From positions 2,220,303 through 2,284,302 of the forward strand of contig JAZAYU010000061.1 of assembly GCA_038501625.1 (NCBI GenBank): 64,000 nucleotides of DNA, read 5' to 3'. This document shows positions 48,834-59,875 of this stretch, piece after piece. Every line of letters starts with the position of its first letter. Position 1 is the stretch's first letter. Both the position numbers and the translations under genes were made by a program. The notes under the pieces are model-generated. The model searched no databases. It worked only from the letters and a program-made list of their open reading frames with translations, and was not told the DNA's origin. This DNA comes from Corbicula japonica (lineage: Eukaryota; Mollusca; Bivalvia; Venerida; Cyrenidae).

Positions 48834-49032
48834 ACAATCACAGTTTACCATTAGAAATTATGATTTATTAGATGAATAAGACTTTATTGTAGAGGACAAA
48901 ATTGAAGTGTAAATATTACAAAATAGTTGCTGTTTAAACACTGTATATTTAATTTATGAAAGTTTGAGTTGTATAATTACTTATTTTACCGACAGCTGTT
49001 GAGACACTTAGCTGCTGATGCAGTGATCAATA

Positions 49033-49730
49033 TTAAGGCATCGCCACACTCCTCCCAATTCTATTCATCGGTAAAATAAAAATCATAAAATCTCAGTAAT
49101 GACAAAATGCCATTCAATGAAACTTTGCACAAATGAAGGTTACTAATGTATCGTTATTTTGCATACAGAAAGACAACTTAGAAAAGTACAGAAACAAAGC
49201 TAGACCTAAAAATTCCTTGAATTCTATTTACATAAATTCACAAAAACTAGGCGATGCAGAACATAACTTTAAATTTCCTCGTGAGCGCAATGATACTGAC
49301 AAGAAAATGTTGTGTACTTTGTAAAAAGCGTTCAACTATTAATAGAGATATCAGTGATTGTCATTCGTTTACGCGACCAGGAAATTGAAGGTCAAACACA
49401 CTTTTACTAATATCTCGTAAAGTTTACATAAGTAAATCATGAGGACACAATAAATTGTTGTCAGTATCATATTACTTATTTGGGCATTTAAAATGATGTT
49501 TTGTGTTCTTTAGTTTTTGTGAATTTATGTAAATAGAAGTTGAGGGAATTTTTAGATCCTGCTATTTTTCTTTACTTTTCTAATATGTCTTACCATCTGT
49601 AAAATAAAGATACATTTATAATATACACTTGTGCAAAGTTTCATTTAACAGCATTTTGCCGTTATTGAGATTTTGATAATTTTCTTTTTATCGATGAATA
49701 GAATTGGGAGGAGTGTGGAAGGCCCTTAAA
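49033..49730. mobile_element. ~700-bp foldback element flanked by TTAA
   Basis: ttaaggcatcgccacactcc at the left and ggagtgtggaaggcccttaa at the right, with arms that remain complementary far inward (gcaaagtttcat, aaaaactag/ctagttttt-type blocks). A related shorter copy is at 55199-55560. Confidence 0.78.
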
Positions 49731-49998
49731 TTATTCCTAAACTAATTTCAAATCTTTATTACATAAATTACATGTTCATCAAATAAGAGAGTTTGCAACA
49801 TGTGTTTCTCAGTTCGTTAACATTTAATATTAATTTACATTTGAAGCATGTTGAACATAGAGGATATTTATTTTTATGGTACGATATTTTAACTGTTAAA
49901 TTAAACAATTAATTTTAATTTAAAATAATTATGTAACTTTTAAGCTATGTTGGCTCAATTATGATGTTGATAAAATTATAGAGAGCTGTTAAAATTAA

Positions 49999-50231
49999 CC
50001 CTTTTAATACATTTATATGCATTTTTACATGTACGTGCGACCAGTGTAGATCCAGATCAGCCAGCTTATCTTTGCCATCTGATCAGGATCTGAACTGGTT
50101 GTATATTGGTTAGAAAAATCCAGAAACTAAAGCAAACTGTGCAGATCCTGATCAGAGACATGGACGTTCCAGCTGAACTGGATCTACACTGTTTGCCAAT
50201 CGAATAACAAGCATATCCCATCTAGTAAAGG
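49999..50231 (+). mobile_element. TTAA MITE copy, diverged ends
   Basis: TTAA then cccttttaatacattta; the family interior is intact. Confidence 0.8.
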
Positions 50232-50269
50232 TTTAAGAAAAATACTTGTAATTATCAATACCGACATCC

Positions 50270-50405
50270 AAAAATGATTTTTTTAAGCAGTGCACATAAA
50301 AACATGAAGAAAAACATTTAAAAAAATAAATAAAAATATATTTTTTTTTAAGCAGTGATAAAAACTTAAGGAAGAAAAACATAAAAAAAATAAAATAAAA
50401 TATTT
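50270..50405 (+). repeat. ~68-bp AT-rich direct duplication
   Basis: tttttttaagcagtg ... gaagaaaaacat ... aaaataaa occurs twice head to tail. Confidence 0.7.
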
Positions 50406-50755
50406 GTAGTGCTCAAATTTTCAAATTCAAATCTGTTTTCAAATTTTTACCACATTTAATGATCCTGGATGCTTAATTAATGTAAAATTAGAAATCTGAT
50501 GAAGCATTAGATACTGCATGCTTATGTAACATATAACAAAAACAGTACAAATGATTTTCCATTTGTTACTAAGCTATAGGAATTAATGCTTTTCAGTTCC
50601 GAAGAAACCGGCCCACTCACTGTGATGATGTGGTTATATTGTGGTAAACCCGAGAAAATTTGCTCTATACTGATCTAATGAAATACAAGTGCGAAACAAA
50701 CTCCATAATTATCTTTAACAATCAAATATTATCTCTGGATTTTATCTTCTTTCAG

Positions 50756-50809
50756 ATCTGTTTAAATGGAAAGCATCGAACTCTGGGAGCCATGGAAATC
50801 CCGAGTACA
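50756..50809 (+). CDS. Zinc-finger gene, small linker exon 3
   Basis: A 54-base exon with acceptor ttttatcttctttcag and a strong donor ccgagtaca|gtaagt. Entered in phase 1 it reads D-LFKWKASNSGSHGNPEY and leaves in phase 1, so both borders fit the neighbouring exons. As a symmetric exon (multiple of 3, phase 1-1) it could be skipped without changing frame, making it a candidate cassette exon. It lies 15.6 kb after exon 2 and 5.4 kb before exon 4. The peptide has no recognised domain. A fragment resembling the CCAAT hairpin family (accaatcagattgctgagat) follows about 70 bases downstream. Confidence 0.6.
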
Positions 50810-51049
50810 GTAAGTATGATAAGCTTGTCGGCAACAGTGCCAACTTGCCATAGGTCAGCTCTAAGATTTGTTCAGTTTCCACCAATCAGATTGCTGAGAT
50901 CTGATATTGATATTCATTTATTGCTCTTAAAAAATCTCAGTGTAGTGCATCAAAGTTCTGACAGTTAAACAATTTTCATAAAAATACATGAGATTTTGGT
51001 TGAGCATTTTTCTTCCAAGATTTCTGTAGGTTTGTGGCATTTGTCATAA

Positions 51050-51166
51050 CCCTTTCCTGTACAGACACACCTTTATTGCTAGGGCGAACAGTATAGATCC
51101 AGATCAGCTGAACTGGATCTACACTGGTCGCACATGCCTAAAAATGCGTATATATCCAGGAAAGGG
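51050..51166 (-). mobile_element. TTAA MITE copy, shortest class (117 bp)
   Basis: ccctttcctgtacagacaca start and tatatccaggaaaggg|ttaa end. The interior is cut to gatccagatcagctgaactg + gatc. Confidence 0.9.
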
Positions 51167-51167
51167 T

Positions 51168-52731
51168 TAATCGTTCAGTATTTCCTAAACAATAGAGGGA
51201 GACTGAACAGAGCAAGGGAGATAACTACGGGCTGGCACAAGTTATTGTACATACAGAATTACCATAATGGGCTGTTTTTTTGGTTGCTTGATTAGAGCTT
51301 ATGAATGGATTAGGTCATGTTTTGTGAGCTTAAATGCATTAATGCACCCTGCATGACAAAAATGCACATATGTAATTGTACGCTTTAATGTGAATGTCTG
51401 AACAAGTAGTTTTTGTGACACTTGCATAAAAAGAAAGATATAACTTGCTCCGCGGATTGAAAAAAATGAAAGCTGCAAGGGCAATTTTAGGTTTTCATTA
51501 GATGTAACATGAAAAGAATACTGATGCATGTCTGAGTGCATTTTAAATTGGTTGATGCAAATACTATTTATTATAGGCAATTTTGTATTTTAATGGTGAT
51601 TTTATCAGCGTTGAGTGGCAAGACTTAATTTTACATGGGATATACCTTGATGACTTTCAATTTGTGAAAGAAAAGTTATGAGTAGTTTTGATTTGTCAAT
51701 TGTATGATTTATTATGTAAGAAAATAAACACGGTTACTGTGTTTATGTCACAATTTGTGCAACTGAACGAATGCTGCACTGCGCATGAACGATTTTGCAT
51801 GTTAGTGTGTATTAGGTTTACTGAAAGAATTTTGCACGATATGAATACAAAATGGCGGCCCGACATGATATCCGCAAACTCATGGTTGGTTTACATGCTC
51901 GCAAAAGGTTTGTAATTTTTTCTTGAATTGTTCTGTTTTTTGTTTCCAATATTCTTACACATATTTGGAATCTGACAGGTTTTGGTACGCCTTCCTCTTG
52001 ATGTATTTGGCTTGACTTTCATTAAACATTAAGTGACTGCATGCTGGCATAGGTGTAATTTTACACTGTCTTTATGCTTAGACTACAACGAAAGGATTAA
52101 TTTCCACCATAGATTAGTGGTATCTGTGAGTGAGTGGTTGCAATTACCAGAAAAGACAGTTTTGCTGTGTAAGCAGTTTCTCTCAAATGCCCAAAGTTAG
52201 GAGGTATTTTTAATGCCAGAGGTTAACAAGGAGTGTCTTTTGACATGAAAATTAGGGCGCGTCGGGGGAAATGCAGTGTGCGCGCGCATGAAAATGCTTA
52301 ATAAACACCTACGTGAGCGAGTTGCAGATTATGGTTTTTGTAAACGGCAGGTTTCAGTGTTTTGTAGGATCAATAGGCAACATCATGTGACACTTGAAAT
52401 AAAACAATGATGTATAGGTTTTAAAAATTGTTGGAAATGCCACTTCTTGAAGAAGACCGCTACATGTAGGACAAAGTACTGTCCACATAAACTTTTCCCC
52501 CCTCCCCCTCCACATCCCACCAGAAAAATTCAACATACATATAATTAACAGATGGTCAAAAATACACACAATTTATGATGGTTTATCAAGTTGTTAACAA
52601 ATGTCAGTCTCACCAAAAAGTTGAAGATTTCTTGTTTAACATGGGACTGGACTGGAAATGGATGAAACAACTTTTTTTTCCAGTTGAGCTCATGGCAGGT
52701 GCTGTTACTGCTAGCAACAGAACCAGTTTAA
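51168..52731. other. Intronic interval, no gene seen
   Basis: AT-rich with a short G/C-rich patch near 52255-52310 (ggcgcgtcgggg, gcgcgcgcatg). No coding exon supported. Confidence 0.45.
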
Positions 52732-52955
52732 CCCTTTCCTCCATAGACACCTTTATTGCATGGGCAAACAGTGTAGATCCAGATCAATTGGGACAACTGT
52801 GCTGTCTGATCAGAATCTGCACTGTTTATTTTTTTATTCATTAGGTTATTTCTGACCAAAATGCTACCAGTGCAGGTCCGGATGTTCCGGCTGATCTGGA
52901 TCTACACTGGTTGCACATGTGTAAAAATGTGTATATACATGTATGGAGGAAAGGG
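52732..52955 (-). mobile_element. TTAA MITE copy
   Basis: TTAA on both sides; ccctttcctccatagacacc start, atgtatggaggaaaggg end. Confidence 0.92.
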
Positions 52956-53736
52956 TTAAAAAAACAGACATCAGTTGGGAAATCATTTTCAGCCTGAAAC
53001 CCAACTCGGACTGTCGTAGCAGTAGTCAGAACTGCTAAACAACTGGCCACGCACTCCCCTCTTTGGTTTCTTGTTTCTTGTTATCAGAAAACAAACTTAA
53101 AAATTAAACTTGTCAATTAATTTTTAACAAGGTCATCACTTTTGTATGGGATTTGGCTGATACCAATGCCATCTGAACAGAATCTGTTCACTTTAAGATT
53201 CATGGACAGGCGTTACTGGACGGGCGTGATGGTCGTCGTGCAAAGGAGATAAAACAACAATGAATAACACATTAAGATAATTATTTTCGTTTTGTTAAAA
53301 CAAATACCTATATGTAAAAACTCTACTATAAATAGTTTATTTTTTGAACATAAAGAATAATCTTTACCAAACACAACTCAAAATCGATTTTCAAATTTTT
53401 CGCTTCACTTTCATATCTTGAACATTAAATGTATGTAACCGCCTATATTTTTCTAACCGAGAAAATGGATTAACATAAGATTCCTTCGGAAACTTGTTTC
53501 CAGATTCTCCTACCTTATTGTGACTATATATGTTTATGTACTTGTAACATGCCATATGGTAAATAAATATTGTTTAATCTAAAATTCATTAGGCTATTTC
53601 TAACTAATGAGCAAAAAGTTGTAAACTCAGAACAGATAGATGTGCAGGCTGGCCCACCAATGTGATAAAAGTAATATTCTTTGATTGATAGGTTAAACAC
53701 TGCTTGGCAATTTTGTGCACTTTGGCTGTCACTTAA

Positions 53737-53968
53737 CTCTTTCCTTCATATATACACATTTTTATGCGTGTGCGACCAGTGTAGATCCAGATCAGCTGGC
53801 AAATAGGTGCCGTCTGATCAGGATCTGCATTGGCTTATTTTGGTCAGAAAAACCTAATGAATAAAAAAGCGAACAGTTTAGATCCTGATCAGATGGCACA
53901 GATGTGCCGGCTGATCTGGATCTAAACTGTTCGCCCTTGCAATAAAGGTGTATCCATGGAGGAAAGGG
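53737..53968 (+). mobile_element. TTAA MITE copy, full length
   Basis: TTAA, ctctttccttcatatataca start, ccatggaggaaaggg end. Confidence 0.9.
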
Positions 53969-55026
53969 TTATAAGATAACAGTGGTTCTAAGTTCACAGC
54001 TTATATAATTTTTTCTTGAGAAAAAGACCAAACATTTTTTTTCTTTCAAATTAATCAGTCATATAGGAAATTATCGGTTGGAATTTACTTGATAATTGAT
54101 TTCTTATATGACCATTTTTATTGGTTATTGTGCAATTCCAGTTTTTTCACCTATTAACAATGGAAGATCTGAAACCTGATGCTTGCTTTAAGGTGAACTT
54201 TTACCAAGCTTTAATTATAAGCTTGTGTTTAATTTCATGCCTTTTTATATTTGTGTTCGCATGTCAAACAGTAATTCTTAAACTCTTAATTTTAGTTCTA
54301 ATATTAGAGAAAAAACTGTAATGTGAAGCAGTGTAACTGGTTCATTATTTTCTATGATTAAATAACATTACAAAAACAATTATAGCGCTTTTTTTTTGTT
54401 AATTCTTTAATGAAGGATTATTCTATAATATTGGTTTTGATTGGGGAAATGCTGAATTGGCATGCAAGGATGCAATCTTCTTGAGTCAAGGGTGGAAAGT
54501 GTCAAGGTTTCACAGTTCCTGGTAGCAATACAGACCTGTAAAAAAATATGCTGATGACGGAATGAATTTACTTTTAAACAGATAGCATTGATAAAATCTT
54601 GGAATTTTTATAAATTTTCATTTATTATTATTACATAATATGCTAAATAAAGAAAAGTCTAATAATACAAGCATAATATGCTACATAAAGAAAAGTCTAC
54701 AAGCATAATATGCTAAATAAAGAAAAGTCAAACTAATACAAGTAGTGCAGGAGAAAATTTCTTGTCCCAGCCATGACCTCAACTGTTGCATTATGGTTTA
54801 TTGTTACAGGGTAAGATGCCGGATTTCCTGAATGGGGTTTCGTTTGGGGCGGTCTTAGGGTAGTTAAATGATAATTTTAAAACTTATGGCCCAAATTCCC
54901 ATGAAAACTAAATATTGATGACCAGAAATGGGGTTGAAGCTCACTTAACCCTCTCTGGATTTGCCCTTGTGTTAAATGATATGTAAAAGTTGTCCCAACA
55001 AGGGATTCCAATTTACTCTCTGGCAG
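53969..55026. other. Intronic interval, no gene seen
   Basis: AT-rich; one short tandem repeat (54637-54745). Confidence 0.45.
54637..54745 (+). repeat. ~40-bp tandem repeat, three units
   Basis: cataatatgctaaataaaga + aaagtct repeats three times with variable spacers. Confidence 0.85.
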
Positions 55027-55096
55027 CCGCCATTTCAGCCCATCAGATCCTTGAGATTTGAGACTGGTTTCTTATCTCAGTTTTATAATCTTGGGT
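55027..55096 (+). mobile_element. CCAAT hairpin element, right half
   Basis: gccatttcagcccatcagat ... ctcagttttataatcttggg. Confidence 0.75.
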
Positions 55097-55198
55097 ACTA
55101 GTTTCTAATTATTTGGTGAATGCATTATGGTAGACAGATCAGGTAGTAGGTGCGCAGTTTGACAGCAGGTGAGCACAAGCACCTGCTGTAACCATGAT

Positions 55199-55560
55199 TA
55201 AGGGCCGTCAACAGTCGTAATTTCACTGTCATCCTTATAAATGAAAATAATCAAAATCTTTTTTAACAGCAAAATGCAATTGAATAAAACTTCATACAAA
55301 AATATTTTATTAATGAATCTTTATGTATGTTAAGAAAAGTAAGAACAGTAAATGCAAATTTAAAATGATATTTTTGGATGTTTAGTTTTTGTGTTCTTTT
55401 TAGATCATCTATTTTTCTTTATTTTTCTAACATTTAGTTATATATTTAAAATAAAGATTTATTTTGCAAAGTTTTATTGAACTGCATTTTGTTGTAAAAG
55501 AGATTAGGATAATATTTTTGTTTCAATCGAAGTGCAGTGATGTCATTTAGACAGCCCTTA
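55199..55560. mobile_element. Foldback element flanked by TTAA, shorter relative
   Basis: ttaagggccgtcaacag at left, gacagcccttaa at right. The interior shares gcaaaatgcaattgaataaa and tttagtttttgtgttct blocks with 49033-49730. Confidence 0.68.
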
Positions 55561-55718
55561 ACTCTCTATATGGTAATAAGTGTTTGATTATTTGCTTATT
55601 TATAGAAACTAGTTTTACTTAAAATCAATGTTCATGGATGCTTACAAATGTCAAAGTTAAACTTTCATTCAATGGTTGGTGGATGCTAACTAATATGTCA
55701 AAGTATGTTAAGATGATA

Positions 55719-55975
55719 GAGGCAGACTGGTTTGAGTAATTTCTAGGTGGCAGACTGGTTTGAGTATTTTCCAGGTGGCAGACTGGTTTGAGTATTTTCC
55801 AGGTGGCAGACTGGTTTGAGTATTTTCCAGGTGGCAGACTGGTTTGAGTATTTTCCAGGTGGCGGACTGGTTTAAGTATTTTCTAGGTGGCAGACAGGTT
55901 TGATTTTTTTCTAGGTGGCAGACTGTTTTTGAGGATTTTCTAGGCAGACTGGTTTGAGTATTTTCTAGGTAGTGA
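55719..55975 (+). repeat. 28-bp minisatellite, nine units
   Basis: Unit ggcagactggtttgagtatt + ttccaggt. Confidence 0.94.
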
Positions 55976-56007
55976 CCTGTAAAGTAGTGTATTTTGTATT
56001 GATAATG

Positions 56008-56165
56008 AAATAGATGAAAAGGGAACTTTAAAAGCCACCAAACACAACAAATATGACAATATTGCTGAACGTTTTGATTGGGCCTGTTCATAAGCAGAAT
56101 GGATTTGCATATTACTTCCCGAGCTGCCATTAGCCCTGGGTTGAGTGCAACTCAATATTTGCACA
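56008..56165 (+). repeat. Dispersed TGCATATTACTGCCCA-family repeat beside exon 4
   Basis: atagatgaaaagggaacttt ... gatttgcatattacttcccg ... caactcaatatttgcacaag, ending about 50 bases before the exon 4 acceptor. Confidence 0.7.
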
Positions 56166-56214
56166 AGTATATATACCAGACTGACTTGATACAGTAGTTC
56201 CATCTTTTTTGCAG

Positions 56215-56438
56215 GTCACATCAATTCCGATGCCATGAACAACAGTATACACCATGTGGCTGGACGCCATGAGAGCACCAGCAGCACAAGCAGTTTCCGT
56301 AGCAACGGAGTCAACAGTCCGACAACACCACATCCGAGTAATGGGTCAGGTGGTCCGCCCCTTGTTATACCACAGCCGGTGAAACCGGTTCAAAATAAAC
56401 CCGGTTCTAAAACATATCAGTGTAAAATGTGTGAGCAG
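56215..56438 (+). CDS. Zinc-finger gene, exon 4: Ser/Pro-rich region and start of finger 1
   Basis: A 224-base exon with acceptor catcttttttgcag and donor gagcag|gtaagc, entered in phase 1 and left in phase 0. It encodes about 75 residues: a His/Asn/Ser-rich stretch (HINSDAMNNSIHHVAG), a Ser/Thr run, a Pro/Gly-rich linker, then KPGSKTYQCKMCEQ, which supplies the two zinc-binding cysteines of finger 1. KTYQCKMC is the typical opening of the finger array in rotund/squeeze and ZNF362/384 proteins. The exon is clearly GC-richer than the flanking DNA. An ATG at 56236 could start a shorter isoform, but the frame runs through to the acceptor. A dispersed repeat ends roughly 50 bases before it. Confidence 0.93.
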
Positions 56439-56611
56439 GTAAGCAGTTTTGGTTATATTTGAACATGTTTTTTTTTTTAACGCACTTCACGTTTTGTGGA
56501 TGTCCGGCCACACACGACACAAGTGTACAGTCACACCACCCCTGCACCTTCACGAGATGTCCATGATGGGATGTTGTGGAGTATCATCATTGAAGTTGAA
56601 GTTGAAGTTTA

Positions 56612-57960
56612 CCCTGTACTGCATGGAATATGGCTTATATCCCATGGGGTTCAAGTGTAGATACTAGGGATGAGAACGGATACCTAAATCACTATTCGGA
56701 TAACCGTATCCCGTATCTGGATACTATCTGAATAACCATATCATTTTATGGACCACAGACAATTTTGCTCATTTACTATTTTCAAATTTAAAATGCAGTA
56801 CAGCTACGCAATATCACGATCGTTTGAGTCCTCGACCAGCCTATCGGAGTATAACGGAAACAAAATATAAGTGTCAATTTAGACCAAAAGACTAAACTTT
56901 TAAAGTTAATTACGGTGCTGAAAAAATTGAGCTACCGCAAAAAAGTATAAGAGGATAGGGCAGAAGTTTTAGTACTTATTTTCAATAAAATTAGAGTTTA
57001 ATTTCACGTGGAAGCTTGGAAGCTCATGCATAATATTCTTTAAATAAAAAAATTACGCATGTAGTCATATGCACTCATATGCAAGGAGATTCATATTACG
57101 AAAATCTGCCGACTTCTACTTGCAGCGGACCAAGTAAAAACAATAACTACATCAATAATTGCTGTGAAACAAATTTATCGATAAATCACATGTATCTGGT
57201 TAAAAATACAAGTAAAATTAATTGTTATAGTGAATAGCATCATCTAAAGTTTTTGGACATCGGCGACTAACGATAAGTTTTTTCCTTTCAATTTTAATGC
57301 GGTCATTTCAAAATAACGAACTGTCAAGACTTTATTTGCTCAAAATTCTGTTGCAATAAATGTCAGTTACTCTTGGGTTTTCTTGTTTACGAAATAAAGC
57401 TAGTTGTTTGCATCTTGGCAGGTGTCAAATGTGTTCTTATCAAGTTAAACCAACCAATAAAACAAAAGAACAAGGTCTGGAATACTTATCTTCTGGTCTC
57501 CCAAATAACCACTATACAAACAATTAAAACCTCTTTTGTCCACCCTGCCGTGGTTGTCCAGCCAAGTTTCGCCTGAGGGGAATCCTGTCACCACCAAGAA
57601 GAGTGCAAGCAGTGTAGCGTGTTTTAGAATAATTTTCGAAATTTTACAAACTTGAACAAAGTTATTGACATTAAATTCGTACAAATGTAATGGTATTCGG
57701 ATATGTGAATAGTATCCGGATACAATCTAACCATTCGGATATCTGGATAACCGTTCCCATCCCTAGTAGATACAGACCAGCCTGCATATCAATGCAGTTT
57801 GATCAGGATTTATACTGTTCACTTCTTGGTTTGAAATAAACAAATGATTTGAAAACTGAACATTGTAGATCTGGATCAGACTGCACAGAATGATGAGCAG
57901 GCTGATTTGGATTTAATCTTGTCACACATGGGATAAAAACTATATCCATTGTGTAAAGGG
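56612..57960 (-). mobile_element. TTAA MITE subfamily copy split by a hAT-like element
   Basis: Left piece ccctgtactgcatggaatat ... gtgtagatac and right piece agaccagcctgcatatca ... gtgtaaaggg join across 56665-57765. The left end matches the variant MITE at 61381 (ccctactcagtgaaatatgg). Confidence 0.72.
56665..57765. mobile_element. 1.1-kb hAT-like element with 8-bp duplication
   Basis: Ends TAGGGATGAGAACGG / complementary TAGGGATGGGAACGG, flanked on both sides by GTAGATAC (56657-56664, 57766-57773). Subterminal cggataaccgtatcc motifs repeat near both ends. No transposase recognised, so non-autonomous. Confidence 0.9.
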
Positions 57961-58228
57961 TAAAGTTACCATTGTAACCAGGTTTTCTTTGGTAAACCCT
58001 GGTTATTGGATTGGAGTATGACTTCGGGTGGGTGGGCTTCAAAATATCATTAAGATTTTTGTTTATCAGTAGCCCACAAGGGCAAGTTGCATAACTCTTA
58101 ACTGTATTTTGTTATAGTTATGCCCCTTTTCATGTGATATTTAAGAAGAAAAACTGTTTTGTTGCACTGCTGCATCTTCTTGTTACATGTTAAACTACAT
58201 TGCTGCAACAAATTTGTGATATATTTAA

Positions 58229-58388
58229 ACCCTTTTCTCCATATTATTTTGCGCAGTTTTATATGCGTGCAACTGCTGACCAGTGTTTGTGCTAGATTTA
58301 TTAGATTATTTCTGACCAAGATGTGCCAGCAAATCTGGATCTACACTGGTCGCACATGCATAAAAATGCATTTATATGGAGTCAAGGT
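58229..58388 (+). mobile_element. TTAA MITE copy, diverged
   Basis: cccttttctccatattattt start, aaaaatgcatttatatggag end. Confidence 0.72.
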
Positions 58389-58564
58389 TTAAGCATTTCA
58401 AATATATAACTGATTATAATTATTTGATAAGTAGACAAACGCATGATATGTTTATATAATTAAGAATGATATTATGGCAGATGACAGTGGATTAATATTT
58501 TTCCAGTGTTCAATACTCATCAAGATAACATGGTGATATCAAATTTGTAAAACATTATGCTTTT

Positions 58565-59005
58565 TGTGTCACCCTTTGAAGAATAGGCGATACATAGGGA
58601 TCGCTTTGTCCGTCCGTCAGTCCGTCCATCATGAAAACTTAACTTTGGCTATAACTTTGCTATTCTTAATATTTCTTTATCAAACTTTCAAATTATATTG
58701 CTCATGACAACATGCTTGAGATGATGCCGAATTCTCAAGGTCAAGGTCACATTTGATGGAGTTATGACCCTTTTTGTACTTGGATTTTCACATGAAAACT
58801 TGACATTGGCTATAATTTGCCATTTCTTAGTATTTCTTCATGAAACTTTCAAATTATCTTGCTTATGACAACACGGTTGTGATGATGCCAAATTCTTTAG
58901 GTCAAGGTCACATTTTATGGAATTATGCATCTTTTTTGTACTTGCATTTTTATTCTGACATAGCACCTGAGGGCGACACAAGTGTTCAACTGAACACCCA
59001 TCTAG
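58565..59005 (+). mobile_element. Helentron-like non-autonomous element, copy 1
   Basis: tgtgtcaccctttgaag near the left and gagggcgacaca near the right form subterminal inverted repeats. Two diverged tandem units (cttaactttggctataac...) fill the core. The 3' end is hairpin gtgttcaactgaacac, ccat, CTAG, then T. Confidence 0.72.
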
Positions 59006-59180
59006 TTGCTGATAATAAAACCATATTAAATCAGGGGCTGATCCAGAGGGGGTTAAGAATGTTTGCTAAAGTTCCCTTTTTGGCCAGCAATAATTATTTT
59101 TCACAGGGATTTAACATGGGGAACTATCATGTAACTACCATAAGACTGCCCCAAACGAACCCCTCTTTCAGTAAATTTAA

Positions 59181-59300
59181 CCCTTTCCTTCATAGACACA
59201 CCTTTATTGCAAGGGCGAACAGTTTAGATCCAGATCAGCCGGCACATCCATGCTGTCTGATCAGGATCTAAACCAGAAATGGTATTTATGGAGGAAAGGG
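59181..59300 (-). mobile_element. TTAA MITE copy, short class (120 bp)
   Basis: TTAA on both sides; ccctttccttcatagacaca start, tttatggaggaaaggg end. Confidence 0.9.
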
Positions 59301-59416
59301 TTAAATGTACTTGCCTGTCACATAACTGTCTTGTTATCTGTAAGGTACTATATTTTTCTTCATGTTCTTTATCAGCTCCATAGTTGTACAATTTTTTTCA
59401 TAGCTCACTTATTTTT

Positions 59417-59699
59417 GTGTCGCCCTTTCGAAGAAATGGCGATACATAGGGACCGCTTTGTCCGGCTGTCCGGCCGTCCATCCGTCACGAAAACTTAACG
59501 TTGGCTATATCTTTGCCATTTCTTATTATTTCTTTATCAAACTTTCAAATTATATTGCTTATGACAACACGCTCATGATGATGCCAAATTCTTTAGGTCA
59601 ACATCACATTTGATGGAGTTATGCCACTTTTTGTACTTGCATATTTATTCCGACATAGCACCAGAGGGCGACACAAGTGTTCAACTAACACCCATCTAG
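59417..59699 (+). mobile_element. Helentron-like non-autonomous element, copy 2
   Basis: tgtgtcgccctttcgaagaa ... gagggcgacaca, hairpin gtgttcaactaacac, ccat, CTAG, T. Shorter than copy 1 by one internal unit. Confidence 0.75.
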
Positions 59700-59788
59700 T
59701 TTAGAGAATTTTTTTTCTCTCAAGGAGTCAAACTTGCTGTTATGATTTGCTTGTTTCAGACATTCATTGTGCAGTTTTTGTATTTCAG

Positions 59789-59859
59789 ATGTTTTCTTCA
59801 AAGTCAGATATGTTGATACATTGTCAACAAGTGCACAAGTCAGAGATGAAAACATACAG
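59789..59859 (+). CDS. Zinc-finger gene, exon 5: rest of finger 1
   Basis: A 71-base exon with acceptor cagtttttgtatttcag and donor catacag|gtaaga, entered in phase 0 and left in phase 2. It reads MFSSKSDMLIHCQQVHKSEM-KTY and completes finger 1 as C-x2-C-x12-H-x4-H together with the CKMC of exon 4. The FSSKSDMLIH stretch is diagnostic of the first finger of the rotund/squeeze/ZNF384 family (FSSK/FYSK-S-D/E-M-x-I-H). H-x4-H spacing is within the C2H2 range. The intron thus cuts a zinc finger between the cysteine and histidine halves. A half copy of the CCAAT hairpin repeat begins only about 16 bases after the donor. Confidence 0.93.
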
Positions 59860-59875
59860 GTAAGACAACTACAAT

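Noticed and set aside
55708..56130. 140-codon minus-strand frame
   Set aside because: Most of it is the 28-bp minisatellite read in a continuing frame, with a nearby dispersed repeat supplying the start.
56812..57765. Transposase remnant in the hAT-like element
   Set aside because: The only open frames are short (under 80 codons) and show no hAT dimerisation or catalytic motifs that I can recognise.
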